In this document: positions 23,466 to 34,225 of the stretch, piece after piece
Layout: each line of letters starts with the position of its first letter
Numbering within the stretch: position 1 is the first letter of the stretch
DNA from: Pseudoips prasinana
Taxonomy: Eukaryota > Arthropoda > Insecta > Lepidoptera > Nolidae
Length of the DNA: 64,000 nt
Assembly: GCA_951640165.1 (NCBI GenBank)
Contig: OX621246.1
Location: 9,449,001 to 9,513,000 of the forward strand
Direction of reading: 5' to 3'
Program-made: the position numbers and the translations under genes
Notes under the pieces: model-generated
Database searches by the model: none
The model's input: the letters and a program-made list of their open reading frames with translations, nothing else
Told to the model about the DNA's origin: nothing

Positions 23466-24878
23466 TAGCTGTCAAGTTATTATTAGTTAATGATGACAAT
23501 ATTTCATCTATACGCAGTTTACACAATTATCAATTTTATATTGTAACACTTACATCTATAAAATGATTGCTGTCGCTAAGGTGTTTTCAGGTCCAAAAAC
23601 TCATAGCTACCCGTTCTGCTAAGGTAGCATGCCATTATTCTCTTCGCCGCTTGGTAGGAATTTAAATATACACATAATTTAGTCTAGTGCTCGTTAGGTG
23701 AGCGATAAAAATAACTATGAAGTTATATAAGAACATAATTCTATTATTAACAGACTTCTTCAGGTTAAGCCTCCAAATTGATTGTTCACTATCGTTAAGG
23801 GATTTACTACGATAAATTTAAATAGGGGATGAAACTTAAGGGCTTAATTTGCCTATTAACTTGAACAACGCAGAACATCATCTACACAAAAATAAATATT
23901 ATATTGGCATATTAAATTTGAATCATCTAACTTAATTAGTATGGGGAGCCATGTATTTTACTTTTTTGGTATTACTTAAAAACGGTTTGCCTTAATTGGT
24001 TCAGATTCATGGGTGGATTGCACTCCTTAAATGTGATTTTCATGTGTCATATGAGTAGGTAGGTATGTATATTTCTAATCGTATACGTAATCAAAAAATA
24101 AAAATCTCTAAGAAATTAATCAAACATTTAAAACAAATTATGGTCATAGAGCTTGGTTTGATGATTCAAAATTATAGAAATTTGATGGCAATTTTGGGAA
24201 GATATGTGGCTAACAATAGAAATAAACGAATACATAATCATAGTCAACTTTACATACAACCAAGTACAAACAAAGCCTTTAATATGGGGCTGCGATATTT
24301 GTTAAGGTTTTTTTATGAACGCCGTATTAAAGCGTAGCACATTTTCCTTTAACAAATATGTTTTTGTAGACAATATACAGACATTACGCGCATTCTTCGT
24401 ATATGTTCACGTAGGTATCTAGATTTGTAATTCCTAGTGGCTAGTTACCGTATTTTATATTGACCATAATATACTATAATTAATTAGGCAAATTTTATCT
24501 CGATTGCGCACACTATTACACATTCAAAACTGATATACAAATAACAATATAATTAACTAAATTTCATTATGTACATACACAAATAATAAATTTGACTAGA
24601 TAACGAATATGCTTAAATGTTATAATTAATTAGCTATTTATTTATGATAATATGGTTAATTCATAACAATAATGAAGTAGGTGATGTAATTTAAATATTT
24701 AATTGAAAGAATTCACATTGCTATGTGGGTACAACATTATTGTAAAATGTACTTAATTATAGAAATGTTAATTGAGCTGTGAATCAATATTTGAAGGGAC
24801 TATGTACTAATTTGATAATTTAAACATAGGTTATTATTCAACACGTTTATGTAAAATGTTTCAAAATAATGATAGTAA
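23466..24878. other. Very AT-rich intron stretch
   Basis: A 90-codon + frame at 24065-24337 is rich in Lys, Asn and Ile as expected from base composition. It is not considered a gene. Confidence 0.5.
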
Positions 24879-25062
24879 CAAAAATACGACAACCGCTCGC
24901 GTTCCAAATTCGAATTCTTCTTGGCAGACGAAGAATCTATAGAAGAAACGGAGTTACCCGAGTTGCCAGAAATAGTGACAGAAGAAACTCCGCTACCTTC
25001 ACCACCGCTGCCACCATTGCCAACTGTTAACAGTAGCAACATTATTATACGATATTTAACAC
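24879..25062. other. GC-rich open segment of unknown identity
   Basis: This small island is less AT-rich than its surroundings and is open on both strands. The + strand gives an acidic, proline-rich peptide (EETELPELPEIVTEETPLPS) that stays open up to a GTAAGT donor-like site at 25063. The - strand gives a serine/glycine-rich peptide starting MLLLLTVGNGGSGG. I recognise neither. It could be a retrocopy fragment, an exon of an unidentified gene, or low-complexity DNA. Confidence 0.25.
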
Positions 25063-25421
25063 GTAAGTTGTATTAATAATTTTCAATCTGTTGCAGGATT
25101 TGGCGAATTGAGAGAGCAGCCGTTTTTGATTATTTTAGTACTTTATTTATTGATATTGGTGTTGTTGTTTTTATTCTAAAAGCTTGTTTAGTTAGTTTAA
25201 GTTATTTTATTTAAGCTCAGTGCATCAGGCATCAAAATGCGACATATTGACAAGCACCACTAAAAAGTGTCACTAATTTACAAAAAAATACTATCATCAT
25301 ATTAGCCGTCTCCTCGGATTGTAATTATTGGGAAATGGTGAGTGTGCTTGTGTTTGCGCAAAACTCCTCCACTATAACTAATATTTATTTCGTGGTTGAT
25401 TATCCGTTGCTAACTTAATAA

Positions 25422-25680
25422 AGATCATCATCATCTTGTCAGCCAAATTACGTCTACTGCTGGATAAAAGAATCAACAACCCGTCTGCCTAGCGTGGCAT
25501 ATCCCCCCATATGCCACGCTAGGCAGACGGATTGTCGATCGCCGTTTGATGGCCATTTTTCACAGAAATCGCTGCTGCCCGTTCTCTGATATGTATCTCC
25601 TCGGGACGATTTTTACGCCACTCAGGGGATGAGATGGGGCGATGATATTCTTCGCCGTCACCACACAGAGAAACTTAATA
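25422..25680 (+). repeat. Dispersed repeat L copy containing a perfect palindrome
   Basis: GTCAGCCAAATTACGTCTAC and GGGATGAGATGGGGCGATGA match the copy at 59135-59395. Between them the GCCACGCTAGGCAGACGG segment is present in both orientations (25481-25530). Confidence 0.65.
25481..25530. repeat. Perfect hairpin, 22-bp arms, C6 loop
   Basis: Left arm 25481-25502 (CCGTCTGCCTAGCGTGGCAT plus AT), loop CCCCCC, right arm 25509-25530 exactly complementary. It lies inside a dispersed repeat whose other copy at 59145-59395 has only a single version of this segment, so the palindrome arose within this copy. Confidence 0.9.
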
Positions 25681-26641
25681 AAGATACTTATGAGAAATAA
25701 CCTTAACCCAATAATGTCATAAATAGCTCTTAAGCTTTGTTTAGTGTAATACAAATTTTAATTCGAACATGAATTCCATTTTAGAACCTGTTGAGAAGCA
25801 GTTTTTAGTCCTGTAAAGTTTCCAGCAAATACGTAATTTTAATACCCGCTTTAGATAGCGTAAAACTTAACTGTCTATTCGCAAACAAAGAGGCCTCAGG
25901 ATCAATTAATTTACCATTTACCACTAAACAAATTCGGCAGTATTTCCAACTTTCCAACACAAAATAGAATTATGAAAATTAATACCCAGTAACTGTTCAG
26001 TATAATAAATTTGATACAGTTTAAATCGCAATACACTTCTATTCGACCCGTAAAACCGGTTATGGGCGGATACGTCCAGATTATTGTCATAAATTGCCTA
26101 TGCGGATATATGCGAACGGCCAGTGTATGCATATTTCGATTAACTCTATTGGAGTAGGTAATGAAATGAACGTCCGTACAATAAAATTAAATCCAACAAG
26201 GTCATAAATCGATTATCCAATGTTATAATGTGACACAAAAAAGTCGGTCTCGGTTGTTGAATGTTACTGGCGGGTGGACACGCTGTTGTATTTTTTTTTT
26301 GTGTCGACGTACAAATTAAGGTCATAAGCGACATAAAATAAAAAGTTAAATGTAGACCTCGTTGTGTTTGTAATTGATCCCGTTTATTTTAAACGGTTAA
26401 ATATATATGTCGGAGATTAAAGTGGGTTTTCGCTCGGATCTTCACTGTTGGACAATTTATTGGGCCTAAATACTTTGTATGATTAAAATAAAAGTAAAAA
26501 TATAATTTAAAATCTATTTAGGTTATAAACTTTGACACAATAAATCAAACACAACGAAACGTGAGACAGTTTCTAGGCGCTAGTTGGCCGCTCGGAGTCT
26601 CGAAGGGAAGTGTTCGACACGACTTGTTAACTCGTACGAAT
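25681..26641. other. Intron stretch, nothing recognised
   Basis: AT-rich DNA leading up to the LINE fragment. A T-run at about 26289-26300 is not tied to a retrotransposon end. Confidence 0.4.
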
Positions 26642-26670
26642 CGTCATGCCATACTTTCGAAGTCCGCCCA
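26642..26670 (+). repeat. 29-bp imperfect direct repeat, left copy
   Basis: This stretch matches 27578-27606 at 26 of 29 positions, with the shared core CTTTCGAAGTC. The pair brackets the LINE endonuclease fragment. It may be an aged target-site duplication, or simply a repeat that was already present. Confidence 0.55.
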
Positions 26671-26758
26671 TAATAATAAATCCTAATTTTAGTAACGCGT
26701 GAGATCCATAATAATAAAGTATACATAATATCCCATAAATATAATATAATAATGTGTA

Positions 26759-27316
26759 ATGTGTTTGGTTAAAGACGAAACTACAAAGCGACACAATAAC
26801 CTGGTCCAGTATATATTTTGGGCCTTAGTAAAAAAACATAATTTCGAGGTTTCTAATATGTGGTGGCTTGAACATCTAACGCTGCCATTGGTTAAAGAAA
26901 ATGATTATGCAAAAATAATGTGGGAGATACCGGTACAGACGGATCAGACAATAGTAAATAACAGACCAGACATTATATACATAAATAAAATAGAAAATAA
27001 AACATATTTAATAGACGTAACAGTACCATCAGATTATAATATAGGACCGAAAGAACTCGAAAAATTAAGCAAATACCATCCACTCAAAACTGAAATAACT
27101 CGATTATGGAACACCCCTACAGAAATCATACCTATCGTAATAGGCGCAACAGGAGTGGTAGCCAAAAATATAGGTAGATATCTGGATAAGCTAGATTCTA
27201 ATGTTAATGTCCATATACTACAGAAACAAGCAGCAATTCACACAGTAACTATAATAAGTAAAGTTTTAGGAGACACCGTTTTTGTCAATAGGGAGTCCGA
27301 ACCTCCTCTTCCCTGA
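26759..27316 (+). pseudogene. C-terminal endonuclease end of a LINE (restriction-like type)
   Basis: This 185-residue open frame resembles the C-terminal end of LINE proteins with a restriction-enzyme-like endonuclease (R2/R4/Dong type). Visible features are NNRPDIIYINKIENKTYLID, a PD...D core, then VTVPSDYNIGPKELEKLSKY, a conserved LW pair, IIPIVIGATGVVAKNIGRYL, and the tail LQKQAAIHTVTIISKVL. The reverse transcriptase domain that should precede it is absent: the sequence upstream of 26757 is simple AT-rich DNA, so the copy is 5'-truncated. A 29-bp imperfect direct repeat lies on both sides (26642-26670 and 27578-27606). The exact clade is uncertain. Confidence 0.72.
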
Positions 27317-27577
27317 GGGCCTCAGGGCGGGAGATAGGAATAAAACAAAAGACCGGGCAAGCTCGAGTATGAAAAGTTTTCAAAATAAAAAAGGAAAAAA
27401 TATACCAAAAATATGACTACGAATATACAAAAACTTCGTAGCTATAAAAATATAGAATTCAATCAATTTCCTTGGTGACAGCACAATAAGTTTAATAAAA
27501 AATGTAAAAGAATATTTTCAAAAAAAAATTGTCGTAATCACTGAAAGGAGCACTTTACAAGTTGATTGTCCCACGAA

Positions 27578-27606
27578 CGTCATGCCAGACTTTCGAAGTC
27601 GGCCAA
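27578..27606 (+). repeat. 29-bp imperfect direct repeat, right copy
   Basis: Partner of 26642-26670, lying about 260 bp past the stop codon of the LINE fragment. Confidence 0.55.
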
Positions 27607-28845
27607 CTCCACACGTGCGTTCCGTAGTAAGACGATATTTCGTACTTATGACCATTCCTTACTAAGTTTCATTCCGACAAATATATATTATTATATATCA
27701 CAGTAGTATTGTTGGCGGCTGAAATCTAGTTTATCCGTTTTGGAGTTACGATAGGTACCATTACAAATATATATGGTTGCATAATCTAACAATAATAACG
27801 TTACAAAAAATATTCAAACATAACTTAAACATAGAAAGTAAGAATTAACCAGCCAGATTGAATTTAAAAGCCAGACCCAAATAGAAAACTTCTTTCTTAA
27901 TTTATAGGTTTAAATCATTTATTCTCATAAAAGACAGAGCCAATTTGTACTAAAATCAAGTCGATATTTTACCTTTATAAATTTTCGTATAACAATTTCG
28001 TCATTCATCCGTTCGTTTCGTCGAGATCGTAACATAAAAATAAAAACAATATAAATAATTCTAAGTTTGCCAAGACTGCCAAGTTCATCAGTTTTAGGTA
28101 GGTACCACAGCAGACCAGTAATCGTTCTATGTTTTATGACGAATATATTTGAATATGTCTTTTATAAATGCTTAGTGAAAATAATTTACAAAATGTCTAT
28201 GGGATACCGTGCAAAATCGGTTAATTGGCTATTTAACTTAGCCGTTATTTTATTATTATAAAATGTTTAGCTAAGTTCCTGCCCCTGACTGATATACACC
28301 TTTTATTTTTATTAATTAATATAATATTATCTGGACTTTAAATTCCATTTTGGAAATAACCGGCACTTACAGAGCTGTCACAGAATGTCGTCTATTCATA
28401 GCGTTTCAATTTACCAATTTAATTTCGTATACAGTGGCGTCTAGACTCGCCGTAATTTAATCTAGCTAGGGATGCGACCAAAAAAAATATTCCGGCGTTT
28501 TTGTTGCGTCGGCACGTCCCGCGCCCCATTTCAATCCTCGCACATATAAAACGTGATCATTCACCTCCGCCGTCGAGGAATAAACATATCCGTCACAGTT
28601 TTCCCCGTCCGTCCGTTCAAACGTGATTCAAAAGCTAATATTTGCAGGGTACATGTGGCTAGGTGGTTTATTCTTTATTGTGCAATATTAAATGAGAAAA
28701 TATTAGTGCACTAAAGGATTCTTCTATACATTTTTAACGGAAATCTAATGCTTATTCATTCAAAAGACTAGCTTTTATCCACGATATCGCTCGCATTATC
28801 CCTCCCGAGCATTGGTTTTATTTTAATGAAATCCATCCAGATTGC
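27607..28845. other. Intron stretch with a GC-richer, promoter-like patch
   Basis: At 28430-28620 the DNA becomes CpG-rich (CGGCACGTCCCGCGCC) and contains CACATATAAAACG, a TATA-like motif. No matching downstream coding exon was seen. It could be an alternative promoter, a conserved intronic element, or chance. Confidence 0.3.
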
Positions 28846-29040
28846 ACGTGTGGCGCAGCGGCTTAGACAGTCGCCTCGCCGCTTCGTGTCGCGGGTTCGA
28901 GTCCCGCGCCGGACAACTATTTGTGTGACCCATAAATAGTTGTTCTGAGTCGGGATGTAATTTGTGTCCGTCTATTATATGTTTGTAAAGTACCCCGCGA
29001 CACAGGGATTAGATTCCCTAAAGAATCCTAATGTTGTCTT
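28846..29040 (+). mobile_element. tRNA-headed SINE, family B, full copy
   Basis: A box TGGCGCAGCGG at 28851-28861 and B box GGTTCGAGTCC at 28894-28904 define the tRNA-derived head. The body contains an ACAACTATTT...AAATAGTTGT hairpin and ends with ACCCCGCGACACAGGGATTA. Copies or pieces occur at 640, 23368, 37535, 39061, 48318 and 59882. Confidence 0.87.
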
Positions 29041-29257
29041 TATAAAAACTATGTCCTCAGTCTCTTTTTGTATATCTGACAGCGTGTGTGCAAAGCTTCA
29101 TGATGATCTATTCAGTAAATTTGGTGTGTAAACGTAACAAACAAACTCACATTTAACCCTTCAGCAGTATATGTGCCGCTTCATTCAAAGTCAATTAAAC
29201 TAACCGTCGATGAAATGTAGAAAGGCTATGTTAATATTATATCGCTTTTGTTCAATA

Positions 29258-29428
29258 CTAGCTGTTTCCCGCGGTTTACCCGCGTTAAACTTTAAAACAT
29301 ACCCTATGTGTTATTCGGATATATAAGCTTTATTACTACAAAGTTTCATCTAAATCCGTCTGGTAGATTTTGCGTGAAAGAGTTACAAACATAAACACAA
29401 ACTTTCGCCTCTATATTATTAGTGTTAT
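29258..29428 (-). mobile_element. Helitron-like short element
   Basis: On the - strand it runs from ACACTAATA through GGCGAAAGTTTGTG and the TTACCCGCGTTAAAC region to CTAG. The CCGCGGTTTACCCGCG segment forms the 3' hairpin expected upstream of a Helitron CTAG end. Confidence 0.6.
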
Positions 29429-29770
29429 TTGATTGTATTAAGAGTCACAGATAAATAGTGAGCTATTATAGTTTAATCCTTGCATGAAGAATCCCGCTCT
29501 TGGCACTAAAATATTCAGCTAAACCGCAATACTAGATGCCAAACATTTTGGTGGTGCCTAAAGTGTACTAATTCACGCGTGTGACGGTACATCTGTTATT
29601 GCTGACCGTACCTATACAAGATTATTATGTCTCTGTCCTGTCTCGATTTATAATTGGTTATTAGGTCGGCAATTAACAGGCAATATTACTGTGAAAATTG
29701 ATGTCGTGTTTATTCGTATTTATGCATGCTTACGATAACGTTAAAATCAATGGTTATACTTTTTGCGTAG

Positions 29771-30401
29771 TAGCATGGTGCGGGTGACAGTTGCTTATTT
29801 GACATTGACATCTATAAGTACCACATTACATACACATACTAATAATACGATAAATACGATACGATAAATAAAATAAAAAGGGACATTATGTCTGATTGGG
29901 ATCGTGACATCCATATTGACAATATAATAGAGTCATCATTAATAATATCCGTCACAGATTCTGATGATGAATTAAGTGACAATTCAGAGTCAGGATCTGA
30001 TACGAGTTCAGACTAATTAAATGCATTTTTACCTTACCCTAATGTTCTGTTGTATAATTATAGGCAATATTGCATTTTAACAATAAAATTTTACCTATGC
30101 ACAAAATACGTTTTTTATTATACAAAAATATCGACTACCCATCGTAGCAGTCCATCCCATCACTAAATACGTCTATGACGTTACGTTATACGCATAACGC
30201 TTTGCTTATATTTTCATTCAATTTAATTTAATTTGTAGAGATGAACATTCTGGTTGCATTTAATTCAATTTACTACAGTTATTAATGATTTAATATGTAA
30301 CAAATGTGGTACAGCTGAGATACTAAGACATAATTTGTAAATCGCTGCGCCTTTCAAGAGTGAAACAAAATGTTACTGAAACTGTCACCCGCACCATGCT
30401 A
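29771..30401. mobile_element. Inverted-repeat DNA element with a small acidic ORF
   Basis: Perfect 22-bp inverted repeats lie at 29771-29792 (TAGCATGGTGCGGGTGACAG and two more bases) and 30380-30401. If the outer TA belongs to the target, this looks like a TA-inserting DNA element of about 630 bp. It contains one short, clean reading frame (29888-30016) followed by AATAAA at 30083. No transposase is encoded, so it would be non-autonomous. Confidence 0.65.
29888..30016 (+). CDS. Small acidic 42-residue ORF inside an inverted-repeat element
   Basis: The frame starts ATG at 29888 with MSDWDRDIHIDNIIES and ends in an Asp/Ser/Glu-rich tail (SDDELSDNSESGSDTSSD). It is too short for a transposase. 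Its acidic N-terminus recalls the first exon of some transposases of the piggyBac type, but that comparison is weak. It lies between the element's two inverted repeats, with an AATAAA 67 bp after the stop. It may be the leftover first coding segment of a deleted autonomous parent, or a chance ORF. Confidence 0.35.
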   Translation: MSDWDRDIHIDNIIESSLIISVTDSDDELSDNSESGSDTSSD

Positions 30402-30644
30402 TAACGCAAATAGTATAGTTACTACATGATAATAATTAAAAATACTTTAGTTACTTGAAAATAAATATGATTGACCATTAAAAATATCCAGTACCTAACG
30501 TGAGGTATTTAGAGTGAACAGGCAGGCATAAATATAGGTAGGTGTGGGCTAAGTTGGACCATTTCATAATTTCAACGCAGGCCCATTGAAAAGAATACTT
30601 AGTAAATGCATACATGTCGTCATCTATGTTTAGTCTAACTTACA

Positions 30645-30885
30645 TATCGCATGGGCAGTGGTTATCCTAGTGTCAGAGTTGTTCAAGCCGCCGGCCTCTG
30701 ACATGGTTTAACTACCGTTGTCTAATAGCCACACCGACCACTTAACGTGCCCTCCGAAGCATGGAAACGCTCAGATAATAAACCACTGTGGCGGTCACCC
30801 ATCTATGGACTGACCACGATCTAGTTGCTTAACCTCGGCAATCACTTACGGACCGGTGAGAGCATCTGGCTACCATATGGCAAAC
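30645..30885 (+). repeat. Dispersed repeat E copy
   Basis: GGCCTCTGACATGGTTTAAC, TAACGTGCCCTCCGAAGCAT, GGCGGTCACCCATCTATGGA and TTACGGACCGGTGAGAGCAT are shared with 56645 (reverse), 58850 and 63185. It is non-coding, and the transposon class is unknown to me. Confidence 0.65.
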
Positions 30886-31054
30886 TTGTAATTTTAGTAA
30901 TTGTTCATAATCTATATTCAAAATAAGTCTTCACCAATATGCTTTGTTATGGATTCAATCGCCAGTCAATATTTATCATTAAATATAATAAATATCTTGC
31001 GACGGCAGAGTACTATTTCACTGCCATGTGATCCCAAAGTAAAGATTGTATGAT

Positions 31055-31140
31055 AATGAAATGAAATGAATTTTATTCAGCACTTGGGAATTAACATACA
31101 CTTGTACTTGTCAAGCTCACAATGCAGTACATAAACATAG
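31055..31140 (+). repeat. Repeat end with GAAATGAAATGAATTTTATT
   Basis: The sequence AATGAAATGAAATGAATTTT followed by ATTCAGCACTTGGGAATTAA resembles a common insect LINE end. A related reversed piece is at 33345-33440 (TTCATTTCATTTATTGCACA). Confidence 0.4.
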
Positions 31141-31436
31141 TGGATAGTATAAAAGTTACAAAAAAAAATTATTAGTCCGTCCGTGCGTTTTGTTTTATCG
31201 CATATATTTTCTAAAATCCTTAAATAAATAACTTTAATTAAAATTAAAGAATGAAAGACTAAAGCAAAAAGACGAAATTCTAAATGAGGGTGTGATCACA
31301 TCCACGGGATCACCGATCACGCGTTAAGGGGCCAAAGCGATCCTCGCCGCTGAGGAACGTACCCTAGCTAGCCTGCGGCTTTCTCTAGCTAGATAGTAAC
31401 TAGACCACTGATTAACATACTTATTTATTTCTAAAT

Positions 31437-31553
31437 ACGTACCACCCAGACACAATAAATAATAGAGCTCCCCACACAAAAATTTGTCCTGAGAGGATCG
31501 AACCCACGACCTCTGGCTTACCAGTCAGAGTCACTAACCACTGGATCAACAGC
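31437..31553 (-). mobile_element. tRNA-headed SINE, family C
   Basis: The - strand head contains CCAGTGGTTAGTGACTCTG and GTGGGTTCGATCC and is followed by ACAAATTTTTGTGTG. It is a shorter copy of the 22136-22298 family. Confidence 0.75.
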
Positions 31554-32617
31554 TCAGTCAATGTAGAATTTACATCAATATTAGACACGCATATTTTTAA
31601 CCTTTATTTTAAAAGACTAAAGAATTATCTTTAAGTTGAATAATCTGAAGCATTAGAGGAATGGCACGTGAATCAGTATAAATTGTTTCACACTCATTCC
31701 GTATACCTCGCAGCAATCCACTTTTTTTCATACCGCTAATCTGGTTGGATGTCTGCGGTGTCCATTCCATGAATATTTTAACCGTGGCAGTACTCAAAAA
31801 AATACCACTCATATACTTTTATCAATGTGGAATCAATACCCTCCAGGGAAAGTAGATAACTATGTACCTACATGAGAACTAAATGCGATTTCATTTTCTA
31901 GTTGACAAATCAAACGCTCCCGTGGCGTGTCGGGGCGATGTTCTTTTCAGGATGGCTATTTTATTTTATATTTTTGTTCCGGGCCGTTGATCGAGAAAGT
32001 CAGACTCTAGGAAACCATTTCTATTTCGTAAACATAATTGTTTCGTCGCTGAGTCACATTTTTCGACGAGATAATGCTATTAATCTCGTCGGGAATAATG
32101 AAAATGTGCGCCATTGTTCTGTCCCTGTGTAATTTTGTGGAAAACAATTCTAGTGGATTTTCTGACATGTCCTGGAAGCTTCTCGACTTTTCGTTGAAGT
32201 TAATATTGTTGTTTAGTGGGTTATAACGGCTGTGTGAGTTGGATTTTATGTAAGAATTCTCTTTTAATGACTCATAAAATATGTCTGATATAAGTGTAAC
32301 TTGTCATTAAATCGACACGTTGTTAATTAAACCCGAATGTCTGTTACGAGACGTCTTAGTGATAAAACCGTCATAATAACAATAAATTATTATATACTAC
32401 TTCAAAGTATACCCCAACCAAATAAATTAGGGATACTTTTTTAGGTGCTTGGATTCGAAATGGTTTTGTAAATATGAATAAAGTATTTTCATATATACGT
32501 AAATGGATATTTTATATGGTTTCTTTTTAAGTTTTACTTTTATTATAAGTCACTTATTTATAGTTTATCAAAATATCAACTTTACTCCTATTACATAAAG
32601 CGTTTTTTTCCTTACAG
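31554..32617. other. Unique-looking intron just upstream of the first Lar exon
   Basis: No repeat copies were seen except AT-rich DNA. A 76-codon + frame at 31902-32132 has no motif. The branch-point region just before the acceptor is TTTACTCCTATTACATAAAG. Confidence 0.45.
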
Positions 32618-32749
32618 ATCCGCCCGAAATCACGATTAGGCCTCGAAACCTGCAGGTGCGCGCCAACGGCATCGCCGCGTTTTACTGCGCAGCAAGAGGA
32701 GACCCCATACCCAACATACAGTGGAGAAAGAACGGGAAACGAGTTTCAA
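32618..32749 (+). CDS. Lar: Lar exon: first half of Ig domain 1 of the LAR receptor tyrosine phosphatase
   Basis: This 132-bp exon encodes the N-terminal half of the first immunoglobulin domain of LAR, a cell-surface receptor tyrosine phosphatase that guides axons and organises synapses. The sequence shows a pyrimidine tract plus AG before the exon and GTGAGT directly after it. It carries two bases of a split codon at the start and one at the end (phase 1 to phase 1). The peptide begins PPEITIRPRNLQ and holds the B-strand cysteine in FYCAARGDP and the C-strand tryptophan in IQWRKNGKR. This closely follows my memory of insect Lar. The basic run after the tryptophan matches the part of Ig1 that binds heparan sulfate in vertebrate relatives (family knowledge, not visible here). 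The exon is far more GC-rich than its surroundings. Signal peptide and later Ig, fibronectin III, membrane and phosphatase parts are outside the window. Confidence 0.9.
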
Positions 32750-32755
32750 GTGAGT

Positions 32756-33777
32756 GCTTTTGTCAGTTTTTCTTGCACACAAACAATAAGGTCATGCTGG
32801 TGTAAGCCCGTAATTGCACGGGGCGAATGGTCACATTGTAGTCTTCGCCGACCGCAACGCTCGAATGTGAAAAGGAAATGTAAGCAAGTTGGTTCACTCG
32901 CAATCTAAGAGCCTCAAACATGTTATCTACTACTAATATGGCACCTGTTTCAGTATTTTATCCATTGAAAACAAACATAAATTTAATTGAAACAATATTT
33001 CACACAATTCAAATCAAAGTCTATTTTAATTGTATGTATCATTTAATAATAAACTAAAGGAAGATAATTGAAATAAATAGAAAATAATGAAGAATTTATT
33101 GCTTATTATTATTAAAATATATTCTAGCTCATCCAAGAGTAATGAACAAGTAGGCTAGTAATGAATTAAAGAAGTAATAAATAAGTCATCCTTATTTTGA
33201 TAACTTTACGGCAACGCACTTGCGGGCCGCAAGCTCTGGTGTTGTGAGTGTCCATGGGTAGCGGTGATCACTAAAAATTCCGTATTCCGTTTGCTCGTTT
33301 GCCTCGGTATTCTATAAAAAAACTATAACACTATTTAAATTATTCATTTCATTTATTGCACACCATATGTGAGAAAAGTTGTTACAGTATTGGAAACAGT
33401 ACAAATATGGACCCTGTAGGGCTCGGCAAACTTAGAAGAGAGGAGGAAGTAATATATTGTATTTTATCTTTTTTACCATTTCATTTAAAGATTATTTTAT
33501 ATTATTAAGTATATTATTTTATATTTATAATATTACATATTTATCATTTAAAAATATATATTAATGAAACCTAAATAATATTAATATTACATTTTAAAAT
33601 ATCAGTCTTACGTCTCTTGAACTACACCAGTGTTACTATCTTTGACACCAGGCGTAACATGACATGAACAGCCAAGGGAGGGTAAAACTACTTTGTAAGA
33701 CAGGAATTTTAAGAAGAATTTTAGGAGATACCCACAGAGCATATTAGCCAAATTTTAGCCGAAACCTAGACAATATA
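32756..33777. other. Intron start after the first Lar exon
   Basis: A GC-moderate first 130 bp, then very AT-rich DNA. Only a weak repeat end at 33345-33440. Confidence 0.4.
33345..33440 (-). repeat. Reversed repeat end, related to 31055-31140
   Basis: TTCATTTCATTTATTGCACA then GACCCTGTAGGGCTCGGCAA. The class is unknown. Confidence 0.35.
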
Positions 33778-33880
33778 ATAATAATATGCAAGGACATTAT
33801 TAACACACGGCCATCTGATCCCAAATTAAGCAGAGCTTGTACTATGGAAATCAGATAACTGATATACCTACTACATGTGT
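33778..33880 (-). mobile_element. SINE family A tail fragment
   Basis: CCATCTGATCCCAAATTAAG followed by CAGAGCTTGTACTATGGAAA is the reverse of the family A body. The head is absent. Confidence 0.7.
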
Positions 33881-33971
33881 ATACGACAAATTGATATTAA
33901 AAAGTCGATTATAACTGATTGAACGACGAAGATGATTGATTACGTAGGATAATATAATTATAATGATGATA

Positions 33972-34225
33972 GATTGACTGTCTCGTTGGTTGCAAAGCTA
34001 TGAGGGGATCGAATTCCGGCTTATGCAAAAAAAATGTGATATTAGGATTCTTCTCCTACGAAAAATTTTCACGATCAGATCGGAGTCTGATAGAAGGTGT
34101 TGTTACACCGCCTTTGGGAGCAGGTAAAGTCGTCGCATCTGTACCTGATCTCTTTCCGGTCGTATCAGCTTTCTACAGCTAAGAAAGTTTACATGGGTTT
34201 GCGCTTGCCCCACATTATAATATGT
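33972..34225 (+). mobile_element. SINE family D copy
   Basis: A worn tRNA-like head (GACTGTCTCGTTGGTTGCAA, GGGGATCGAATTCC) is followed by GAGTCTGATAGAAGGTGTTG, GATCTCTTTCCGGTCGTATC and CACATTATAATATG, the order typical of a SINE body also seen at 36473-37015. Confidence 0.65.

Larger units (their letters stand above)
1..32617 (+). other. Lar: Probable Lar intron (3' part), repeat-filled
   Basis: The sequence upstream of the first Lar exon ends in a pyrimidine-rich tract and an AG acceptor at 32616-32617. The exon starts with the last two bases of a codon, so this intron is phase 1. No earlier Lar exon is recognisable, and the stretch is made of transposon fragments, SINEs and AT-rich DNA listed separately. 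Assigning the whole stretch to one intron is an inference: a small unrecognised exon or a nested gene could be hidden here. Confidence 0.6.

Noticed and set aside
24065..24337. 90-codon + frame as a gene
   Set aside because: Its Lys/Asn/Ile-rich composition follows the AT content, and there is no motif, splice context or homology I recognise.
26281..26300. T-run as a poly(A) tail of a retrotransposon
   Set aside because: There is no coding or SINE sequence on the appropriate side and no target duplication.
28846..28920. Functional tRNA gene
   Set aside because: The A and B boxes are present, but the segment runs straight into a SINE body repeated many times. The same holds for the tRNA-like heads at 15499, 22136, 31437, 49335 and 59882.
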